From positions 186,001 through 250,000 of the forward strand of contig NZ_JACNMP010000001.1 of assembly GCF_017592335.1 (NCBI RefSeq): DNA of 64,000 bases. The letters run 5' to 3'. The first letter of the stretch is position 1; the number at the start of each line of letters is the position of its first letter. Below are positions 1 through 10,512 of the stretch, piece after piece. The stretch comes from Pseudaestuariivita rosea (GTDB lineage Bacteria; Pseudomonadota; Alphaproteobacteria; Rhodobacterales; Rhodobacteraceae). The notes beneath the pieces are model-generated. The model worked only from the letters and a program-made list of their open reading frames with translations. It had not been told where the DNA came from and made no database searches. The translations under genes were made by a program, and so were the position numbers.

Positions 1-320
1 TCCCGCGCCAGCATGGGGCCCAGAACAAGGATCGATGCGCGCATTTTGCGGACGATATCGTAATCGGCCGTATGGTTGTTCAATGCATGGCTGGACATCG
101 CAATGACCTGACCATCCTGCATGGTCGTGACTTCGGCGCCAAGGGATTGCAGCAGGGTCGTCATCGTTTTGATGTCCGACAGACGCGGTGCGTTGGTCAG
201 TGTCAAAGGTTCGTCGCTGAGCAAAGTCGCAGGCATCAAGGTCAGGCAGGCGTTTTTCGCCCCTGCAATTGGAATTTGCCCGTGCAGCTTGGCGCCGCCT
301 GTCACCACGATTGAGTCCAT
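1..320 (-). CDS. murA: UDP-N-acetylglucosamine 1-carboxyvinyltransferase (N-terminal part)
   Basis: Cytoplasmic enzyme of the first committed step of peptidoglycan precursor synthesis; it transfers enolpyruvate from PEP to UDP-GlcNAc. The minus strand from the ATG at 320 reads [16 protein letters not shown] and then [16 protein letters not shown], the family's N-terminal signature including the conserved Lys-Asn pair, followed by a typical [18 protein letters not shown] helix. Only about 106 residues are present because the gene runs off the left edge; the catalytic cysteine loop lies outside. The start is four bases after the stop of the upstream 45-residue gene, so the two are probably cotranscribed. 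Confidence 0.93.
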   Translation of the reverse strand, partial: MDSIVVTGGAKLHGQIPIAGAKNACLTLMPATLLSDEPLTLTNAPRLSDIKTMTTLLQSLGAEVTTMQDGQVIAMSSHALNNHTADYDIVRKMRASILVLGPMLAR

Positions 321-324
321 GCCC

Positions 325-462
325 CTAGTCCTTGTTTTTCTGGTCCGCCTCGGAACGCTTGCGCGCCTGTTGTTTTCGTTTTTGCAGATTTGCCTTTAAC
401 GCCGCTTTCAAACGGGTTTCGCGCGTTTGATCCTTTGACCTTTTATCAGCTTTATCATTCAT
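325..462 (-). CDS. small, highly charged basic protein upstream of murA (45 aa)
   Basis: A 45-residue frame starts with ATG at 462 and ends with TAG at 325-327, four bases before the murA start. The product is almost entirely Lys/Arg/Gln/Asp/Glu, with runs such as [13 protein letters not shown] and [11 protein letters not shown], and is probably a single amphipathic basic helix. There is no signal peptide or cysteine. The tight spacing to murA and the codon pattern suggest a real gene. The function is unknown; a nucleic-acid-binding or ribosome-associated role would be a guess from charge alone. No strong Shine-Dalgarno sequence is visible. Confidence 0.7.
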   Translation of the reverse strand: MNDKADKRSKDQTRETRLKAALKANLQKRKQQARKRSEADQKNKD

Positions 463-632
463 GCGATGGCTTTATCGCAATGGATGAAAAGCGTCCAGCC
501 GCACGCGGCGTTGCGGGCTGTGGTTGTGGCGAAAATAATCCAGCGGAGCGCGCTGACGCGCGCGTTTCTTCTGGCACTTCGTGCGATGTGGGGCGCTGCC
601 CCACGCCCCGGAGTGTATAAACCAAGAAGAAG

Positions 633-2303
633 CTATGACAGGCGTGAGATAACGCAGGTGACTTCGACCTTTTTGCCGATCTCGGTTTGGGTGACCTGGC
701 GTGTGAGTTTTTTCAGTTCGTCTTCCAGTGCGTCGTCGTCCATCAGCGTCTTGTCGGAGGCGCGCATCAGGAACTGGCCCAGGTCGTGTTCCAGCACCTC
801 AACCAGTGGCGCGTTTGATGTGCCGGTTTCGGCAAGCCCGCGCAGTTCGCACCAGGGTTCGCCCAAGGGTTCGCCGTCTTCGTCCACGATCACCGTGACA
901 ATGACGTGGCCGTTCAGCGCCATGCGGATGCGGTCGCGGACGATGCCGTCAAACGCGCCGATCTGGACCGCACCATCCAGGTAAGTGCGGCCGCTTTCGA
1001 TGTATTCCGCCACACTGGGGGCGTTGCCGGACAGGTCAATCATCATGCCGTTCACGGCGACGATGCCTTGAAACCCGTTGGTCTGCCCCAGCTTGACGTG
1101 TTCGCGCAGGTGGCGGTGTTCGCCGTGCATGGGCACCACGATCTGCGGGTTCACCAGCTGATGCATCTGTTCTAGATCCGGACGGTTGGCGTGGCCCGAG
1201 ACGTGGTAAAGGCCGCTGCTGTCGTCGACGACATCGACGCCCTGTTCGCTGAGCTGGTTGATGATGCGGATCACATCGCGTTCGTTGCCGGGGATGGTTT
1301 TTGAGGAAAAGAGGAACAGATCGCCTTCGGACAGGCTGAGCCCCATGTACTTGCCGTTGGCCAGTTGTGCGGTCGCGGCGCGGCGTTCGCCCTGGCTGCC
1401 GGTGACCAGCAGCATCAGGTTGTCGCGCGGGATTTCGCGGGCGTCTTCCGGGCTGACCACCGTGGGGAAATCAGTCAGGATGCCGGTTTCCACCGCCGCT
1501 TCGATCATCCGCCGCATCGCGCGGCCCAGAAGGCAGATCGATCGCCCTGTCGCCCGCCCAGCTTCGGCCAGCGTTTTGACCCGTGCGATGTTGCTGGCAA
1601 AGGTCGTGGCGATGACCATGCCTTTTTGTCCAGCCACCAGCTTTTTGATTTCAGGCCCAACCGTGCTTTCCGACCGGCCCGCATGACCCGAGAACACATT
1701 GGTCGAATCGCACACCAGCGCCCGCACACCCGGCTTGGCCACGCTTTCCCAAAGCGCGCGGTCAAAGGGTTCGCCCACCACCGGGGTTTCATCAAGCTTG
1801 AAGTCGCCCGTGTGCACCACGCGGCCAGCAGGTGTGTCGATCACCAAGGCGGAACTTTCAGGCACCGAGTGTGAGATGGGTAAAAAGCCTACGGTAAAAG
1901 GTCCCGCCTGCACAGTTTCGGGCCAGGGGCTGGCGGTTTTGACGGCCTCTGCTTCAATGGCGTATTCGTCCAGTTTGCGCCGTGCGATATTCGCTGTGAA
2001 AGCGCGCGCGTAAATCAACGGCGCGCCAAGTCGTTCGTAAAGATGACCAACAGCGCCAACGTGGTCTTCGTGCGCATGGGTGATGAACACCGCCTCGATC
2101 CGGTCCTTACGTGCCTCAAGCCAACTGACGTCCGCCATGATCAGATCGACGCCCGGCGTGGTGTCCATATTCGGGAAGGTCACGCCCAGATCGACAACGA
2201 TCAGCCGTTCCGCATCCTTGGGGCCATAGCCGTAGACATAACAATTCATCCCAATTTCCCCCGCGCCACCGAGGGGAAGGTAAATCAGGCGATCACTGCT
2301 CAT
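633..2303 (-). CDS. rnj: ribonuclease J
   Basis: Metallo-beta-lactamase/beta-CASP ribonuclease with 5'-3' exo- and endonuclease activity, central to RNA maturation and decay in alphaproteobacteria. At 556 residues it has the family's usual length. The zinc motif HAHEDH is at about residues 76-81. Further metal-ligand blocks are ISHSVPESSAL and VHTGDFKLD, and the beta-CASP segment carries TGSQGE and SGHANR. The C-terminal domain follows the HGEHRHL block. The start ATG overlaps the coaX stop by four bases, so translation is probably coupled. Downstream lies a 170-base gap with a GTGGGGC/GCCCCAC hairpin (588-604) but no T-run. Confidence 0.95.
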   Translation of the reverse strand: MSSDRLIYLPLGGAGEIGMNCYVYGYGPKDAERLIVVDLGVTFPNMDTTPGVDLIMADVSWLEARKDRIEAVFITHAHEDHVGAVGHLYERLGAPLIYARAFTANIARRKLDEYAIEAEAVKTASPWPETVQAGPFTVGFLPISHSVPESSALVIDTPAGRVVHTGDFKLDETPVVGEPFDRALWESVAKPGVRALVCDSTNVFSGHAGRSESTVGPEIKKLVAGQKGMVIATTFASNIARVKTLAEAGRATGRSICLLGRAMRRMIEAAVETGILTDFPTVVSPEDAREIPRDNLMLLVTGSQGERRAATAQLANGKYMGLSLSEGDLFLFSSKTIPGNERDVIRIINQLSEQGVDVVDDSSGLYHVSGHANRPDLEQMHQLVNPQIVVPMHGEHRHLREHVKLGQTNGFQGIVAVNGMMIDLSGNAPSVAEYIESGRTYLDGAVQIGAFDGIVRDRIRMALNGHVIVTVIVDEDGEPLGEPWCELRGLAETGTSNAPLVEVLEHDLGQFLMRASDKTLMDDDALEDELKKLTRQVTQTEIGKKVEVTCVISRLS

Positions 2304-3079
2304 ATGCTGTTATTTTCCTTATTATATTTATGAATCACGGTCAGGCCGTGCATCGTCAGGTCATCTTCAAAATGATCAAATAGCGCTTCGGACTGTTGGA
2401 ACAACGGAGCCAGGCCGCCGGTTGAGATCACTTTCATCGGGCGGTCGCGTTCCGCCTTGATGCGGTTGCAGATTTCGCGGATCAGACCGATGTAGCCCCA
2501 GAAGACGCCTGACTGCATACAGGCAACGGTATTGGTGCCGATCACGCGTTGCGGTTTGGTGATATCGACATGGGGCAGGGCTGCGGCGGCCTGATGCAGA
2601 GCCTCAAGGCTAAGGTTCACGCCGGGTGCGATGACACCGCCGATATAGGCACCATCTTCAGCCACCACATCAAAGGTCGTCGCAGTGCCGAAATCGACGA
2701 TCACCAGATCACCGCCGAATAAATCGTAGCCCGCGACGGTGTTGACCAGGCGATCCGGGCCGACCTGCGTGCCCTCATCCACCCGCACATCGACGGGCAG
2801 CAGGCATTCGGGCTTGCCCACGACCAGCGGGCGGCAATTGAAGTAACGGTCCGAGAAAACGCGCAGATTGAACACGACCCGCGGGACGGTGGATGAGATA
2901 ATGACCTCGGTGATGTCTACGTCGATTTGCTGGAATTTCATTAGGGTGGTCAGCCAGACATAGTATTGATCGGCTGTCCGCTGATGTTCGGTCGACGCAC
3001 GCCACATGGCGATAAAGCGTGTGCCGTCCCAGATGGAAAAGACGGTGTTGGTGTTACCGCAGTCGATGGCCAGAAGCAT
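2300..3079 (-). CDS. coaX: type III pantothenate kinase
   Basis: Phosphorylates pantothenate in the first step of coenzyme A synthesis in the cytoplasm; the type III enzyme belongs to the ASKHA fold. It has 259 residues counted from the ATG, which gives the expected MLLAIDCGNTNTVF start (phosphate-binding loop). VDFGTATTFDVV and GGVIAPGVNLS are the other nucleotide and substrate blocks, and ISTGGLAP lies near the end. A TTG four codons further upstream directly follows the birA stop but does not match the family N-terminus. The gene follows birA and overlaps rnj by four bases. Confidence 0.94.
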   Translation of the reverse strand: MLLAIDCGNTNTVFSIWDGTRFIAMWRASTEHQRTADQYYVWLTTLMKFQQIDVDITEVIISSTVPRVVFNLRVFSDRYFNCRPLVVGKPECLLPVDVRVDEGTQVGPDRLVNTVAGYDLFGGDLVIVDFGTATTFDVVAEDGAYIGGVIAPGVNLSLEALHQAAAALPHVDITKPQRVIGTNTVACMQSGVFWGYIGLIREICNRIKAERDRPMKVISTGGLAPLFQQSEALFDHFEDDLTMHGLTVIHKYNKENNSI

Positions 3080-3091
3080 ATTTCGCCCCAA

Positions 3092-3835
3092 TCAAAAAAA
3101 TACATCCGCCGCAGGGATCGCCATGCGGCCTTTTGCGGTGGATAGAACAAGATTGCCGCGGTCGTCCACTGTCTCGAATGTGCCGGTGATTTCATCGTTG
3201 ACGGTGCGGGCGGTGATGACCTGACCCAGGCGCGCGGCGCGGGACAGCCATTTTTCGCGGATCGGGGTGAAGCCATAGGTGATAAACTGCGTCTCATAAC
3301 CCGCATAGATCGGGGCGAGAATATCCAGAAATTCTTCAGGTGTGACTTGAACGCCTGTTTCGGACAACAGCGATACGGGTGTGACAGCGCCGGGTTCAAC
3401 CTGCCCTGGCGCCTGCATCAGATTGACGCCGATGCCGATGGCCAGGTGTGTCACCTGTGTGCCGCCCAGACTTTCCAGCAGAATGCCTGCGACCTTGCCG
3501 CCGTTCAGAAGCACGTCATTGGGCCATTTCAGGGCAAAGGCCCGCGGGCGACCGGACACAGCGACGAATGCATCGAACAACGCAAGTGAGGCGCCAAAAG
3601 ACCTTAGCGCCACGACCTCGGGCGGCTCAGACGGATGCAGAACCAGAGTGGCTGCAAAATTGCCCTTGGGGTCGGTCCAGGCGCGGCCGCGCCGCCCGCG
3701 ACCTGCGGTTTGCTCAAGCCCTAAAATCCACTCAGGTCCGCTAAGGGTGGGGGCAAGACGCGCTGCCTCGGCCATGGTGCTGTCGACCGTCGCCAGCACG
3801 CGCCGCCTGTAGCCTTGCGGCCAATCAGTTGACAA
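3092..3835 (-). CDS. birA: biotin--[acetyl-CoA-carboxylase] ligase
   Basis: Activates biotin as biotinyl-AMP and attaches it to carrier-domain lysines; the likely client in this window is the PccA carrier domain (EAMKMEN). The conserved GRGRRGRAW adenylate loop and [17 protein letters not shown] block are visible, and there is no N-terminal winged helix, so this is a monofunctional (class I) ligase without repressor activity. The TTG at 3835 gives MSTDWPQGY, close to homologous starts, and overlaps nuoN by 11 bases. A GTG at 3862 is also possible and would add nine mostly Arg/Gln residues. coaX follows at once. Confidence 0.92.
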   Translation of the reverse strand: MSTDWPQGYRRRVLATVDSTMAEAARLAPTLSGPEWILGLEQTAGRGRRGRAWTDPKGNFAATLVLHPSEPPEVVALRSFGASLALFDAFVAVSGRPRAFALKWPNDVLLNGGKVAGILLESLGGTQVTHLAIGIGVNLMQAPGQVEPGAVTPVSLLSETGVQVTPEEFLDILAPIYAGYETQFITYGFTPIREKWLSRAARLGQVITARTVNDEITGTFETVDDRGNLVLSTAKGRMAIPAADVFF

Positions 3836-5264
3836 GGGTTGCCGCTGCCGCCTGCGCGACACTTTCGATGCCGAACAGGTTGATCACACCAAAGACCATC
3901 ACCGCGGCCGAGGCCATCAGAAAGCCCCAAAGGACAGGTGATGTGCCTTTGTCCAGCTCCTCGGTCTCTTCGCCGAAGTACATATAGTAGACGATCCGCA
4001 GGTAATAGAAGGCCCCGATCACGGATGCGATGACACCCGCGACCGCCAGCCAGCCCAGTCCGGCCTCATACGCCGCGCGCAGCACATAAAGCTTGCCGAA
4101 GAAGCCCACCAGCGGCGGTACACCGGCCAGGCTGAACATCAGAACCAGCATCGCCAGCGCCTTGGCCGGTTCGCGGCGGGAATACATCTGCAGGGACGCA
4201 ATATCACTGACCGGCTGGCCGTCTTTTTCCATCGACAGGATGAACGCAAAGGTGCCGATGTTCATGGCCACATAGATTGACATATAGATCAGCATCGCCT
4301 GCACGCCGAACGCTGTGCCCGCCGCTAGGCCCATCAGCGCAAAGCCCATATGCGCGATCGACGAATAGGCCATCAGCCGTTTGATATTGCTTTGCCCGAT
4401 CGCAGCTATGGCCCCCAGGAACATCGATAGCACCGACAGGAAGGCAATGATCTGTTGCCAGTCGCCCACGGCCCCGCCAAAGGCGTCATGGACTACGCGT
4501 GCGAACAGCGCCATCGCGGCGACCTTGGGTGCCGTGGCGAAGAAGGCGGTGACAGGCGTGGGCGAGCCTTCGTAAACGTCGGGCGTCCACATATGGAACG
4601 GTGCGGCCGACACCTTGAACGCCAGGCCCGCCATCAGGAAAACAAGGCCAAAGATCAGACCCAGTGACATTTCGCCCGCTGTGGCCGTTTCGATAATACC
4701 GCTGAACAGCGTCGTCCCGGCATAGCCATAGGTCAGCGACGCGCCATACAGCAGCAGACCCGACGATAGCGCGCCCAGAACAAAGTATTTCAACCCGGCT
4801 TCCGTCGATTTCGCGCTGTCCCGCCGCAGGGCAGCCACGACGTAAAGCGACAGCGATTGCAGTTCCAGTCCCATGTAAAGCGCGATCAGGTCCCCGGCCG
4901 ACACCATGACCATCATGCCAATCGCAGCAAAGACCACCAGAATGGGGTATTCAAACCGCAACAAATCATGCTTGGCCATGTATTCGTGGCCCATCAGCAA
5001 TATCGCGGCGGACGACAGAAGGATCACGACCTTGGCAAAGCGGGAAAACCCATCGTCGATGAACATGCCGTTGAACGCGATCTGAGTGCCCTGCCCCGAC
5101 AGACCGATCCAGGCGGCCATAATCACCAGCATTGCCGATGTGATCCACAGCACAAGTGACGCAGCACCGTCTTTCAGCGTGTAGACCGCCCCCAAAAGCG
5201 CCAGCATGGCGTAAACGGCCAGGATGATCTCGGGCAGAACGATGGTCAGGTCTTGTGCTATCAT
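3825..5264 (-). CDS. nuoN: NADH-quinone oxidoreductase subunit N
   Basis: Antiporter-like membrane subunit of respiratory complex I, one of the three large proton-pumping subunits. The 479-residue product is hydrophobic throughout, with about 14 predicted membrane segments. It carries the antiporter-family block [18 protein letters not shown] and the lysine-bearing helix region around [14 protein letters not shown]. The ATG at 5264 gives [13 protein letters not shown], the normal N-terminus; reading further upstream adds an Arg-rich stretch unlike the family. It follows nuoM by 13 bases and overlaps birA. Confidence 0.96.
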   Translation of the reverse strand: MIAQDLTIVLPEIILAVYAMLALLGAVYTLKDGAASLVLWITSAMLVIMAAWIGLSGQGTQIAFNGMFIDDGFSRFAKVVILLSSAAILLMGHEYMAKHDLLRFEYPILVVFAAIGMMVMVSAGDLIALYMGLELQSLSLYVVAALRRDSAKSTEAGLKYFVLGALSSGLLLYGASLTYGYAGTTLFSGIIETATAGEMSLGLIFGLVFLMAGLAFKVSAAPFHMWTPDVYEGSPTPVTAFFATAPKVAAMALFARVVHDAFGGAVGDWQQIIAFLSVLSMFLGAIAAIGQSNIKRLMAYSSIAHMGFALMGLAAGTAFGVQAMLIYMSIYVAMNIGTFAFILSMEKDGQPVSDIASLQMYSRREPAKALAMLVLMFSLAGVPPLVGFFGKLYVLRAAYEAGLGWLAVAGVIASVIGAFYYLRIVYYMYFGEETEELDKGTSPVLWGFLMASAAVMVFGVINLFGIESVAQAAAATLVN

Positions 5265-5277
5265 TGTCTTCTTGCCC

Positions 5278-6819
5278 TTAGTTCGATGCGACCTGCGTCG
5301 CGGCCTCGAATGTCGCAACGGCTGTTTCATATTGTCCGATCAGCGCCTGAACCGAGGGGCCGATGATATCTGTGACCAGCGACGGATAGACACCCAGCAA
5401 CAGCGTCATCACGATCAGCGGCGCAAAGATCGCGCGTTCGCGGCGGGTCATGTCGGTAATGGATTTCAGACTTTCCTTGATCAGATCGCCCATCACCACC
5501 CGGCGGTAAAGCCACAGCGCATAGGCCGCCGACAGGATCACGCCCGTCGCCGCAACCAATGCAACCCAGGTATTTGCTTGGAATACACCAACCAGCGTCA
5601 GAAATTCGCCCACAAACCCGCTGGTGCCCGGCAGCCCGACGTTCGCCATGGTAAACAGCATAAAGACCAGCGCATAGGCGGGCATCCGGTTGACCAGACC
5701 GCCATAGGCGTCGATTTCGCGCGTGTGGATCCGGTCATAGATAACGCCCACACACAGAAACAATGCGCCCGAGATAAAGCCGTGGCTGATCATCTGGAAA
5801 ATCGCGCCATCGATGCCCTGTTGGTTCACCGCGAAAATCCCCATGGTCACATACCCCATATGCGCGACCGAGGAATAGGCGATCAGCTTTTTCATATCGT
5901 TCTGCATCAGAGCCACAAGGCTGGTGTAGACGATGGCAATGGCGCTCAGCCACAGGATCAGCGGCGCAAAGATGTCCGAGGCGACCGGGAACATGGGCAG
6001 GCTGAACCGCAGAAAGCCATAGCCGCCCATCTTCAGCAGGATCGCGGCCAGCACGACCGACCCCGCCGTGGGCGCCTGCACGTGGGCATCCGGCAACCAG
6101 GTGTGCACAGGCCACATCGGCATCTTCACCGCAAAACTGGCAAAGAACGCAATAAACAGCAGCGTCTGCAGCCCGCCAAAGATCTGCATGCCAAGCAGGC
6201 TGAATGTCTCGGATCCGAACTGGTGACGCAGCAGCGATGGAATATCGGTCGTGCCTGCATCGGCATACATCGCCACCATTGCGACCAGCATCAGAACCGA
6301 CCCAAGGAAGGTATAAAGGAAGAACTTGAAGCTGGCGTAAATCCGGTTCTTGCCGCCCCAGATGCCGATGATCAGGAACATCGGGATCAGGCCCGCTTCA
6401 AAGAACAGATAGAACAGTACCAGATCCAGCGCCATGAAGACGCCCAGCATCAGGGTTTCCAGCACCAGAAAGGCGATCATGTATTCCTTGACGCGGTGCG
6501 TCACATCCCAACACGCCAGAATGACCAGCGGCATCAGGAAGGTCGTCAGCATCACGAACAACACGCTGATGCCATCGACGCCCATCTTGTATTGCAGGCC
6601 AAAAATCCACTCACGCTCTTCCACCAGTTGGAAGCCGGTGTTGTCGGGCTCAAACTCGGTCAGGATAAAGATCGAAAACAGGAACGTCGCCAGCGTCGCC
6701 CAAAAGGCCACCCATTTCGCGTTTTTCTGCGCCGCTTCGTCATCGCCACGCAGGAAAACACCCAGAATGACCGCGCCAAGCAGCGGCAGAAAGGTGACGA
6801 TGGAAAGAAGGTTATCCAT
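5278..6819 (-). CDS. nuoM: NADH-quinone oxidoreductase subunit M
   Basis: Second antiporter-like proton-translocating subunit of complex I, 513 residues, in the inner membrane. [20 protein letters not shown] is the conserved block containing the pumping-helix residues, and [14 protein letters not shown] follows the second conserved Lys region. The ATG at 6819 is preceded by AGAGG at good spacing and gives [15 protein letters not shown]; a longer frame begins at 6855 but reads through charged residues. The start lies inside the last codons of the preceding 83-residue membrane gene (8-base overlap), so translation is probably coupled. Confidence 0.96.
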   Translation of the reverse strand: MDNLLSIVTFLPLLGAVILGVFLRGDDEAAQKNAKWVAFWATLATFLFSIFILTEFEPDNTGFQLVEEREWIFGLQYKMGVDGISVLFVMLTTFLMPLVILACWDVTHRVKEYMIAFLVLETLMLGVFMALDLVLFYLFFEAGLIPMFLIIGIWGGKNRIYASFKFFLYTFLGSVLMLVAMVAMYADAGTTDIPSLLRHQFGSETFSLLGMQIFGGLQTLLFIAFFASFAVKMPMWPVHTWLPDAHVQAPTAGSVVLAAILLKMGGYGFLRFSLPMFPVASDIFAPLILWLSAIAIVYTSLVALMQNDMKKLIAYSSVAHMGYVTMGIFAVNQQGIDGAIFQMISHGFISGALFLCVGVIYDRIHTREIDAYGGLVNRMPAYALVFMLFTMANVGLPGTSGFVGEFLTLVGVFQANTWVALVAATGVILSAAYALWLYRRVVMGDLIKESLKSITDMTRRERAIFAPLIVMTLLLGVYPSLVTDIIGPSVQALIGQYETAVATFEAATQVASN

Positions 6820-7063
6820 TAAGTGCCTCTTTCGTCGAAAACACCGCAAAGGCAAGCACGGCGAACATCAAAAACGTGGTCAGGCCGACCGCCCAGTGCC
6901 ACAACAGTGAACCGGGAATGCCATAAAGTATCGCACCGATCAGCGCCAGACCGACCGGCCCGTGTTTTTCACCCGCAGGCGCGATGCCAATACGGATACC
7001 CGCGATGAATAGAAGGACCACCCCAAGGGCCAGCAGGATGAACAGGATTATCGTGCCCATCAA
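6812..7063 (-). CDS. small membrane protein between nuoL and nuoM (83 aa)
   Basis: The 83-residue product has three likely membrane helices: residues 4-26 ([19 protein letters not shown]), about 34-50 and about 57-76. It overlaps nuoL by four bases and nuoM by eight, so it is embedded in the complex I operon. No catalytic motif is visible. The Rhodobacter capsulatus nuo operon also contains extra small reading frames between nuo genes (established); whether this protein is an accessory complex I subunit is inference. Confidence 0.8.
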   Translation of the reverse strand: MMGTIILFILLALGVVLLFIAGIRIGIAPAGEKHGPVGLALIGAILYGIPGSLLWHWAVGLTTFLMFAVLAFAVFSTKEALNG

Positions 7064-9144
7064 TTAGCCCCCGAAGCAAGTGTCATCCAGGTGATCAAAA
7101 CGGCAATGCCGATGACCATGGCAAAGACATAGTGGAACAGATACCCGGACTGCGCGCGACCGGCCAGCCGGGTCAGCATCGGAATAATCCCCATCGCAAG
7201 CCCGTTGATGCCGCCGTCAATGACCGCACCATCGCCCTTCTTCCATAGGAAGCGACCGATGTTCTTGGCACCGCGCACAAACAGGAAGTCATAGATTTCG
7301 TCGAAATACCACTTGTTCAGCAAGAACTGATAAAGCGGCCATTGGTTCTCGGCCAGTTTGCCGGGCAGATCGGGGCGGCGGATATACATCTGGAACGCCA
7401 GAAAGAACCCCGCCAGCATCGCGATAAAGGGCGCGACCTTGACCCAGGTCGGCACCTTGTGGGCGTCGTCTAGCGTGGTGTTTTCAGGGCTGACATAGAT
7501 CGCACCCTGGCCCGGCTGACCCGCAAAGACATAGTGATGTTCGTCCTTGCCAGCCTCAGCGCTTTCAGAATGGGTGTCGCCGTGGCTTTCCTCATGCACC
7601 TCTTCATAAGGCACACCAAAGAACCGCGCGACCTGATCGGTGTGGCCGAAAAAGCTGTTGTACCAGATCATGCCGGAAAACACCGCACCCAGGCCCAGCA
7701 CCCCAAGGGGGATCAGCATGACCATTGGACTTTCATGGGCATGTTCGTGGGTGTGTTTGTCACCGCGGGGGCGCCCATAGAACGTCAGGAACATCAGACG
7801 CCAGCTGTAGAAACTGGTCATCGCAGCCGCAATCACCAGCAGCCAGAACGCGCCCTGCGCGCCGACATAAGCGCTTTCGATCACAGCGTCTTTCGACAGG
7901 AACCCGGCAAAGCCGAAATAGGTCAGCGGGACACCCACACCGGTGATCGCCAGCGTCCCGATCATCATCGCCCAGAAGGTATAAGGGATTTTCTTGCGCA
8001 ACCCGCCATAGTTCATCATGTCCTGCTCATGGTGCATGGCATGGATGACGGAACCTGCCCCAAGGAACAGCATCGCCTTGAAGAACGCATGTGTGAACAG
8101 GTGGAACATCGCCACCGAATAAACCCCCACACCCGCGGCCACGAACATATAGCCCAACTGCGAACAGGTCGAATAGGCGATGACGCGCTTGATGTCGGTC
8201 TGCACCAGCCCCACGGTCGCTGCAAAAAACGCCGTCACAGCGCCGACTGCGGTGATGAAGGCCAGTGCTGCCGGCGCGAACTCCATAATCGGGGACATGC
8301 GGCAGACCAGGAACACACCCGCCGTCACCATCGTCGCGGCGTGGATCAGGGCGGATACGGGCGTCGGACCTTCCATCGCGTCGGGCAACCAGGTATGCAG
8401 GAACAACTGCGCCGATTTACCCATCGCGCCGATAAATAGCAGGATGCCAATCAGGTTGGCGGCGTTCCAGTCCGTCCACAGGAAAGTGATCGTCGCCTCG
8501 GCCAGACCGGGGGCTGCGGCAAAGATGTCGTCAAACCGGATCGAATCCACCTGCAGATAAATCGCAGCCATCCCCAGGATCAGCGCCAGATCGCCCACGC
8601 GGTTGACGATAAACGCCTTCATCGCCGCGGCATTGGCACTGGGTTTGCGGAAATAGAAGTTGATCAGCAGATAAGACGCGACGCCCACGCCCTCCCATCC
8701 GAAAAACAGCTGGACCATGTTGTCAGCGGTCACCAGCATCAGCATGGCGAAGGTGAAGAATGACAGATAGGCAAAGAACCGTGGACGATAGCTTTCGCCT
8801 TCGCGGAAGTTGTCGTCATGGGCCATATAGCCCAGCGAATAAAGATGCACCAAGGCCGAAACACTGTTGATCACGACCAGCATGATCGCTGTCAGCCGAT
8901 CAATGCGAATGGCCCAGTCAGATGTCAGCGTGCCGCTTTCGATCCAGGTCAGCAGTTGCACGGTATAATAGCCGTTTTCATGGGCCGTCGGATCAAAGAT
9001 GAAAAAGACGATCCAGCTTAGGACCGCCGCCAGAAACAGCAGTATCGTCGCTGTCCATTGTGCGGCGGTCTCGCCAATGATCCGCCAGCCGAAACCACAG
9101 ATCAGCGCGCCAATCAGCGGGGCAAAAAGGATGATCGTTGCCAT
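7060..9144 (-). CDS. nuoL: NADH-quinone oxidoreductase subunit L
   Basis: Largest antiporter-like subunit of complex I; it carries the long lateral helix spanning the membrane arm. The product is 694 residues. [20 protein letters not shown] is the conserved proton-channel block, with [14 protein letters not shown] after the central Lys. The C-terminal 60 residues form the anchor helix after the lateral helix. A His/Glu-rich cytoplasmic loop ([21 protein letters not shown]) at about residues 515-535 is typical of alphaproteobacterial NuoL. The start is seven bases after the nuoK stop. Confidence 0.97.
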   Translation of the reverse strand: MATIILFAPLIGALICGFGWRIIGETAAQWTATILLFLAAVLSWIVFFIFDPTAHENGYYTVQLLTWIESGTLTSDWAIRIDRLTAIMLVVINSVSALVHLYSLGYMAHDDNFREGESYRPRFFAYLSFFTFAMLMLVTADNMVQLFFGWEGVGVASYLLINFYFRKPSANAAAMKAFIVNRVGDLALILGMAAIYLQVDSIRFDDIFAAAPGLAEATITFLWTDWNAANLIGILLFIGAMGKSAQLFLHTWLPDAMEGPTPVSALIHAATMVTAGVFLVCRMSPIMEFAPAALAFITAVGAVTAFFAATVGLVQTDIKRVIAYSTCSQLGYMFVAAGVGVYSVAMFHLFTHAFFKAMLFLGAGSVIHAMHHEQDMMNYGGLRKKIPYTFWAMMIGTLAITGVGVPLTYFGFAGFLSKDAVIESAYVGAQGAFWLLVIAAAMTSFYSWRLMFLTFYGRPRGDKHTHEHAHESPMVMLIPLGVLGLGAVFSGMIWYNSFFGHTDQVARFFGVPYEEVHEESHGDTHSESAEAGKDEHHYVFAGQPGQGAIYVSPENTTLDDAHKVPTWVKVAPFIAMLAGFFLAFQMYIRRPDLPGKLAENQWPLYQFLLNKWYFDEIYDFLFVRGAKNIGRFLWKKGDGAVIDGGINGLAMGIIPMLTRLAGRAQSGYLFHYVFAMVIGIAVLITWMTLASGAN

Positions 9145-9150
9145 GGCCGC

Positions 9151-9456
9151 TTACCCCTTCATTACGTTGACATCTTCGACCGCGATCGTACCGCGGGTGC
9201 GGAAGAAACAGACCAGAATGGCCAAACCAATCGCCGCCTCGGCCGCGGCCACGGTCAGCACGAACAGGGTAAAGACCTGACCCGTCAAATCGCCCAGAAA
9301 GCTGGAAAAGGCCACAAGATTGATATTGACCGCCAGCAGCATCAGTTCGATTGACATCAAAAGGATGATGACATTCTTGCGGTTCAGAAACAGGCCAAAG
9401 ATGCCAATCACAAACAACGTCGCCGCGACGGTCAGATAGTGTTCAAGTCCGATCAT
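9151..9456 (-). CDS. nuoK: NADH-quinone oxidoreductase subunit K
   Basis: Three-helix complex I subunit (MrpC homologue), 101 residues, carrying the conserved membrane glutamates in helix 2 ([11 protein letters not shown]) and helix 3 ([12 protein letters not shown]) that form part of the proton path. The ATG at 9456 gives [12 protein letters not shown], the family start. This ATG overlaps the TGA of the upstream secreted-protein gene (ATGA), so translation of nuoK appears coupled to a gene that is not a complex I subunit. Confidence 0.96.
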   Translation of the reverse strand: MIGLEHYLTVAATLFVIGIFGLFLNRKNVIILLMSIELMLLAVNINLVAFSSFLGDLTGQVFTLFVLTVAAAEAAIGLAILVCFFRTRGTIAVEDVNVMKG

Positions 9457-9980
9457 TCCATCGCTCCTGCTGAGGCTGGATAGAAAACTTTGCACCCGCA
9501 AAATGCATCTATTTGCCGATTTACTGGTTCTGATATATTCAAACGAGCTGCCCCGATAGTCACTTGAAAACGCTGGCGTTTTGCTACGGTCGCCAAGCGC
9601 ACCAGATCGTCGCCTTTTGTCAGATCAAACCGACCCTCAGGTTTTATATGAGATTCAATTTCATAAGGCTGGCCGCATGAAGTTTCTTCACCAATCTCTT
9701 TTCCAAAGATCGTTATCGTCTCGACTCTACTGCAATCTGAAACGATCACAGCTGTTCCAAAACTGATCTCAATAATCTGTGAAACACGGCTATCGCCAAG
9801 ATCTTGAGCTGCCTGGCCATTGGCTGGCCAATACAATTCTTCACGGTAAAAGCTGCAATCGTTTTTGATAGAGATTGGAGGCAAAACATAGTCTTCTGGC
9901 TGTTCAGGAAAAGTACATGCAAATGTGCTGTTTGCAGCAAAGAAATAAACGGCACATACAAAAGCCAAAAGCAGTTTCAT
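9453..9980 (-). CDS. secreted Cys-containing protein of unknown function, second of a paralogous pair in the nuo operon
   Basis: The 175-residue product has a clear signal peptide: [15 protein letters not shown], then a likely cleavage before CTFPEQ. The mature part carries about seven cysteines, including a C-terminal CGCKVFYP motif. Its segments [12 protein letters not shown] and [13 protein letters not shown] align with LGEGRVAQIIGY and CACRTFYPDTPGA of the preceding gene, so the two are diverged tandem duplicates. The start ATG overlaps the TGA of that gene and its own TGA overlaps the nuoK ATG. It is probably periplasmic and disulfide-bonded. No known family was recognised. Confidence 0.78.
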   Translation of the reverse strand: MKLLLAFVCAVYFFAANSTFACTFPEQPEDYVLPPISIKNDCSFYREELYWPANGQAAQDLGDSRVSQIIEISFGTAVIVSDCSRVETITIFGKEIGEETSCGQPYEIESHIKPEGRFDLTKGDDLVRLATVAKRQRFQVTIGAARLNISEPVNRQIDAFCGCKVFYPASAGAME

Positions 9981-10507
9981 CGTTTCTGCGCCCCTGGAGT
10001 ATCGGGATAGAACGTTCTGCACGCACAGCTGAGATCGGCTGGTCCCGTGCTGCGCGCCTTGTAAGGGTTGGAAAGCGGTTCTAGCCAAGTGATGTCGTGC
10101 CCTCTGCGGGCAGCGCTCGCCGCAAGCTCGGGGAGCGGGTCGCGCAATTCCAACGCCCCATTGGGCGCAATCGCGGATTTGATATCATACAAAAAGCCAC
10201 CCCCGTTGGGTACTGCCTGCGTCAAATCGGGACCGATCTGCACCTGTTGACTGGATGTGCACTGTGTCAAGATGATCGAACTGTCGAGATCGCAGCCATT
10301 GCCGTACCCGATGATCTGAGCAACCCGACCCTCGCCAAGGTCCAGCGCAGGTTCGCCAAAATTCTCGCCTATATGCTGTGGCTCGACATAGCTGCACAGA
10401 TCGCCGTGCTCAATCGGGCCCGGATTTTCTACATAGCCCGGGGAGCATGCCAGCGCGCTCAGCGGTGCCAACACCGCGAGAAGGGATATGAAGCAGATAC
10501 GGCGCAC
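9977..10507 (-). CDS. secreted Cys-containing protein of unknown function, first of a paralogous pair in the nuo operon
   Basis: The 176-residue product begins at a GTG five bases after the nuoJ stop. The N-terminus (MRRICFISLLAVLAPLSALA) is a signal peptide, probably cleaved before CSPGYVENP. Cysteines occur at the mature N-terminus, in GNGCDLD, in LTQCTSS and in the C-terminal CACRTFYP motif. It is paralogous to the next gene (9453-9980) by shared LG-R-VAQII and C-C--FYP---GA motifs. The role is unknown. The position between nuoJ and nuoK and the four-base overlaps place it in the complex I transcript. Confidence 0.78.
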   Translation of the reverse strand: MRRICFISLLAVLAPLSALACSPGYVENPGPIEHGDLCSYVEPQHIGENFGEPALDLGEGRVAQIIGYGNGCDLDSSIILTQCTSSQQVQIGPDLTQAVPNGGGFLYDIKSAIAPNGALELRDPLPELAASAARRGHDITWLEPLSNPYKARSTGPADLSCACRTFYPDTPGAQKR

Positions 10508-10512
10508 TCCGG

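Noticed and set aside
588-604. GTGGGGC/GCCCCAC hairpin as terminator of the rnj operon
   Set aside because: The stem is perfect but no T-run follows in either direction, so it is noted under rnj and not called as a terminator.
5224-6822. 532-codon open frame on the plus strand
   Set aside because: Antisense to nuoM/nuoN; the product is a His/Gln/Arg-rich low-complexity string typical of an antisense shadow of membrane-protein genes, and no ribosome site is present.
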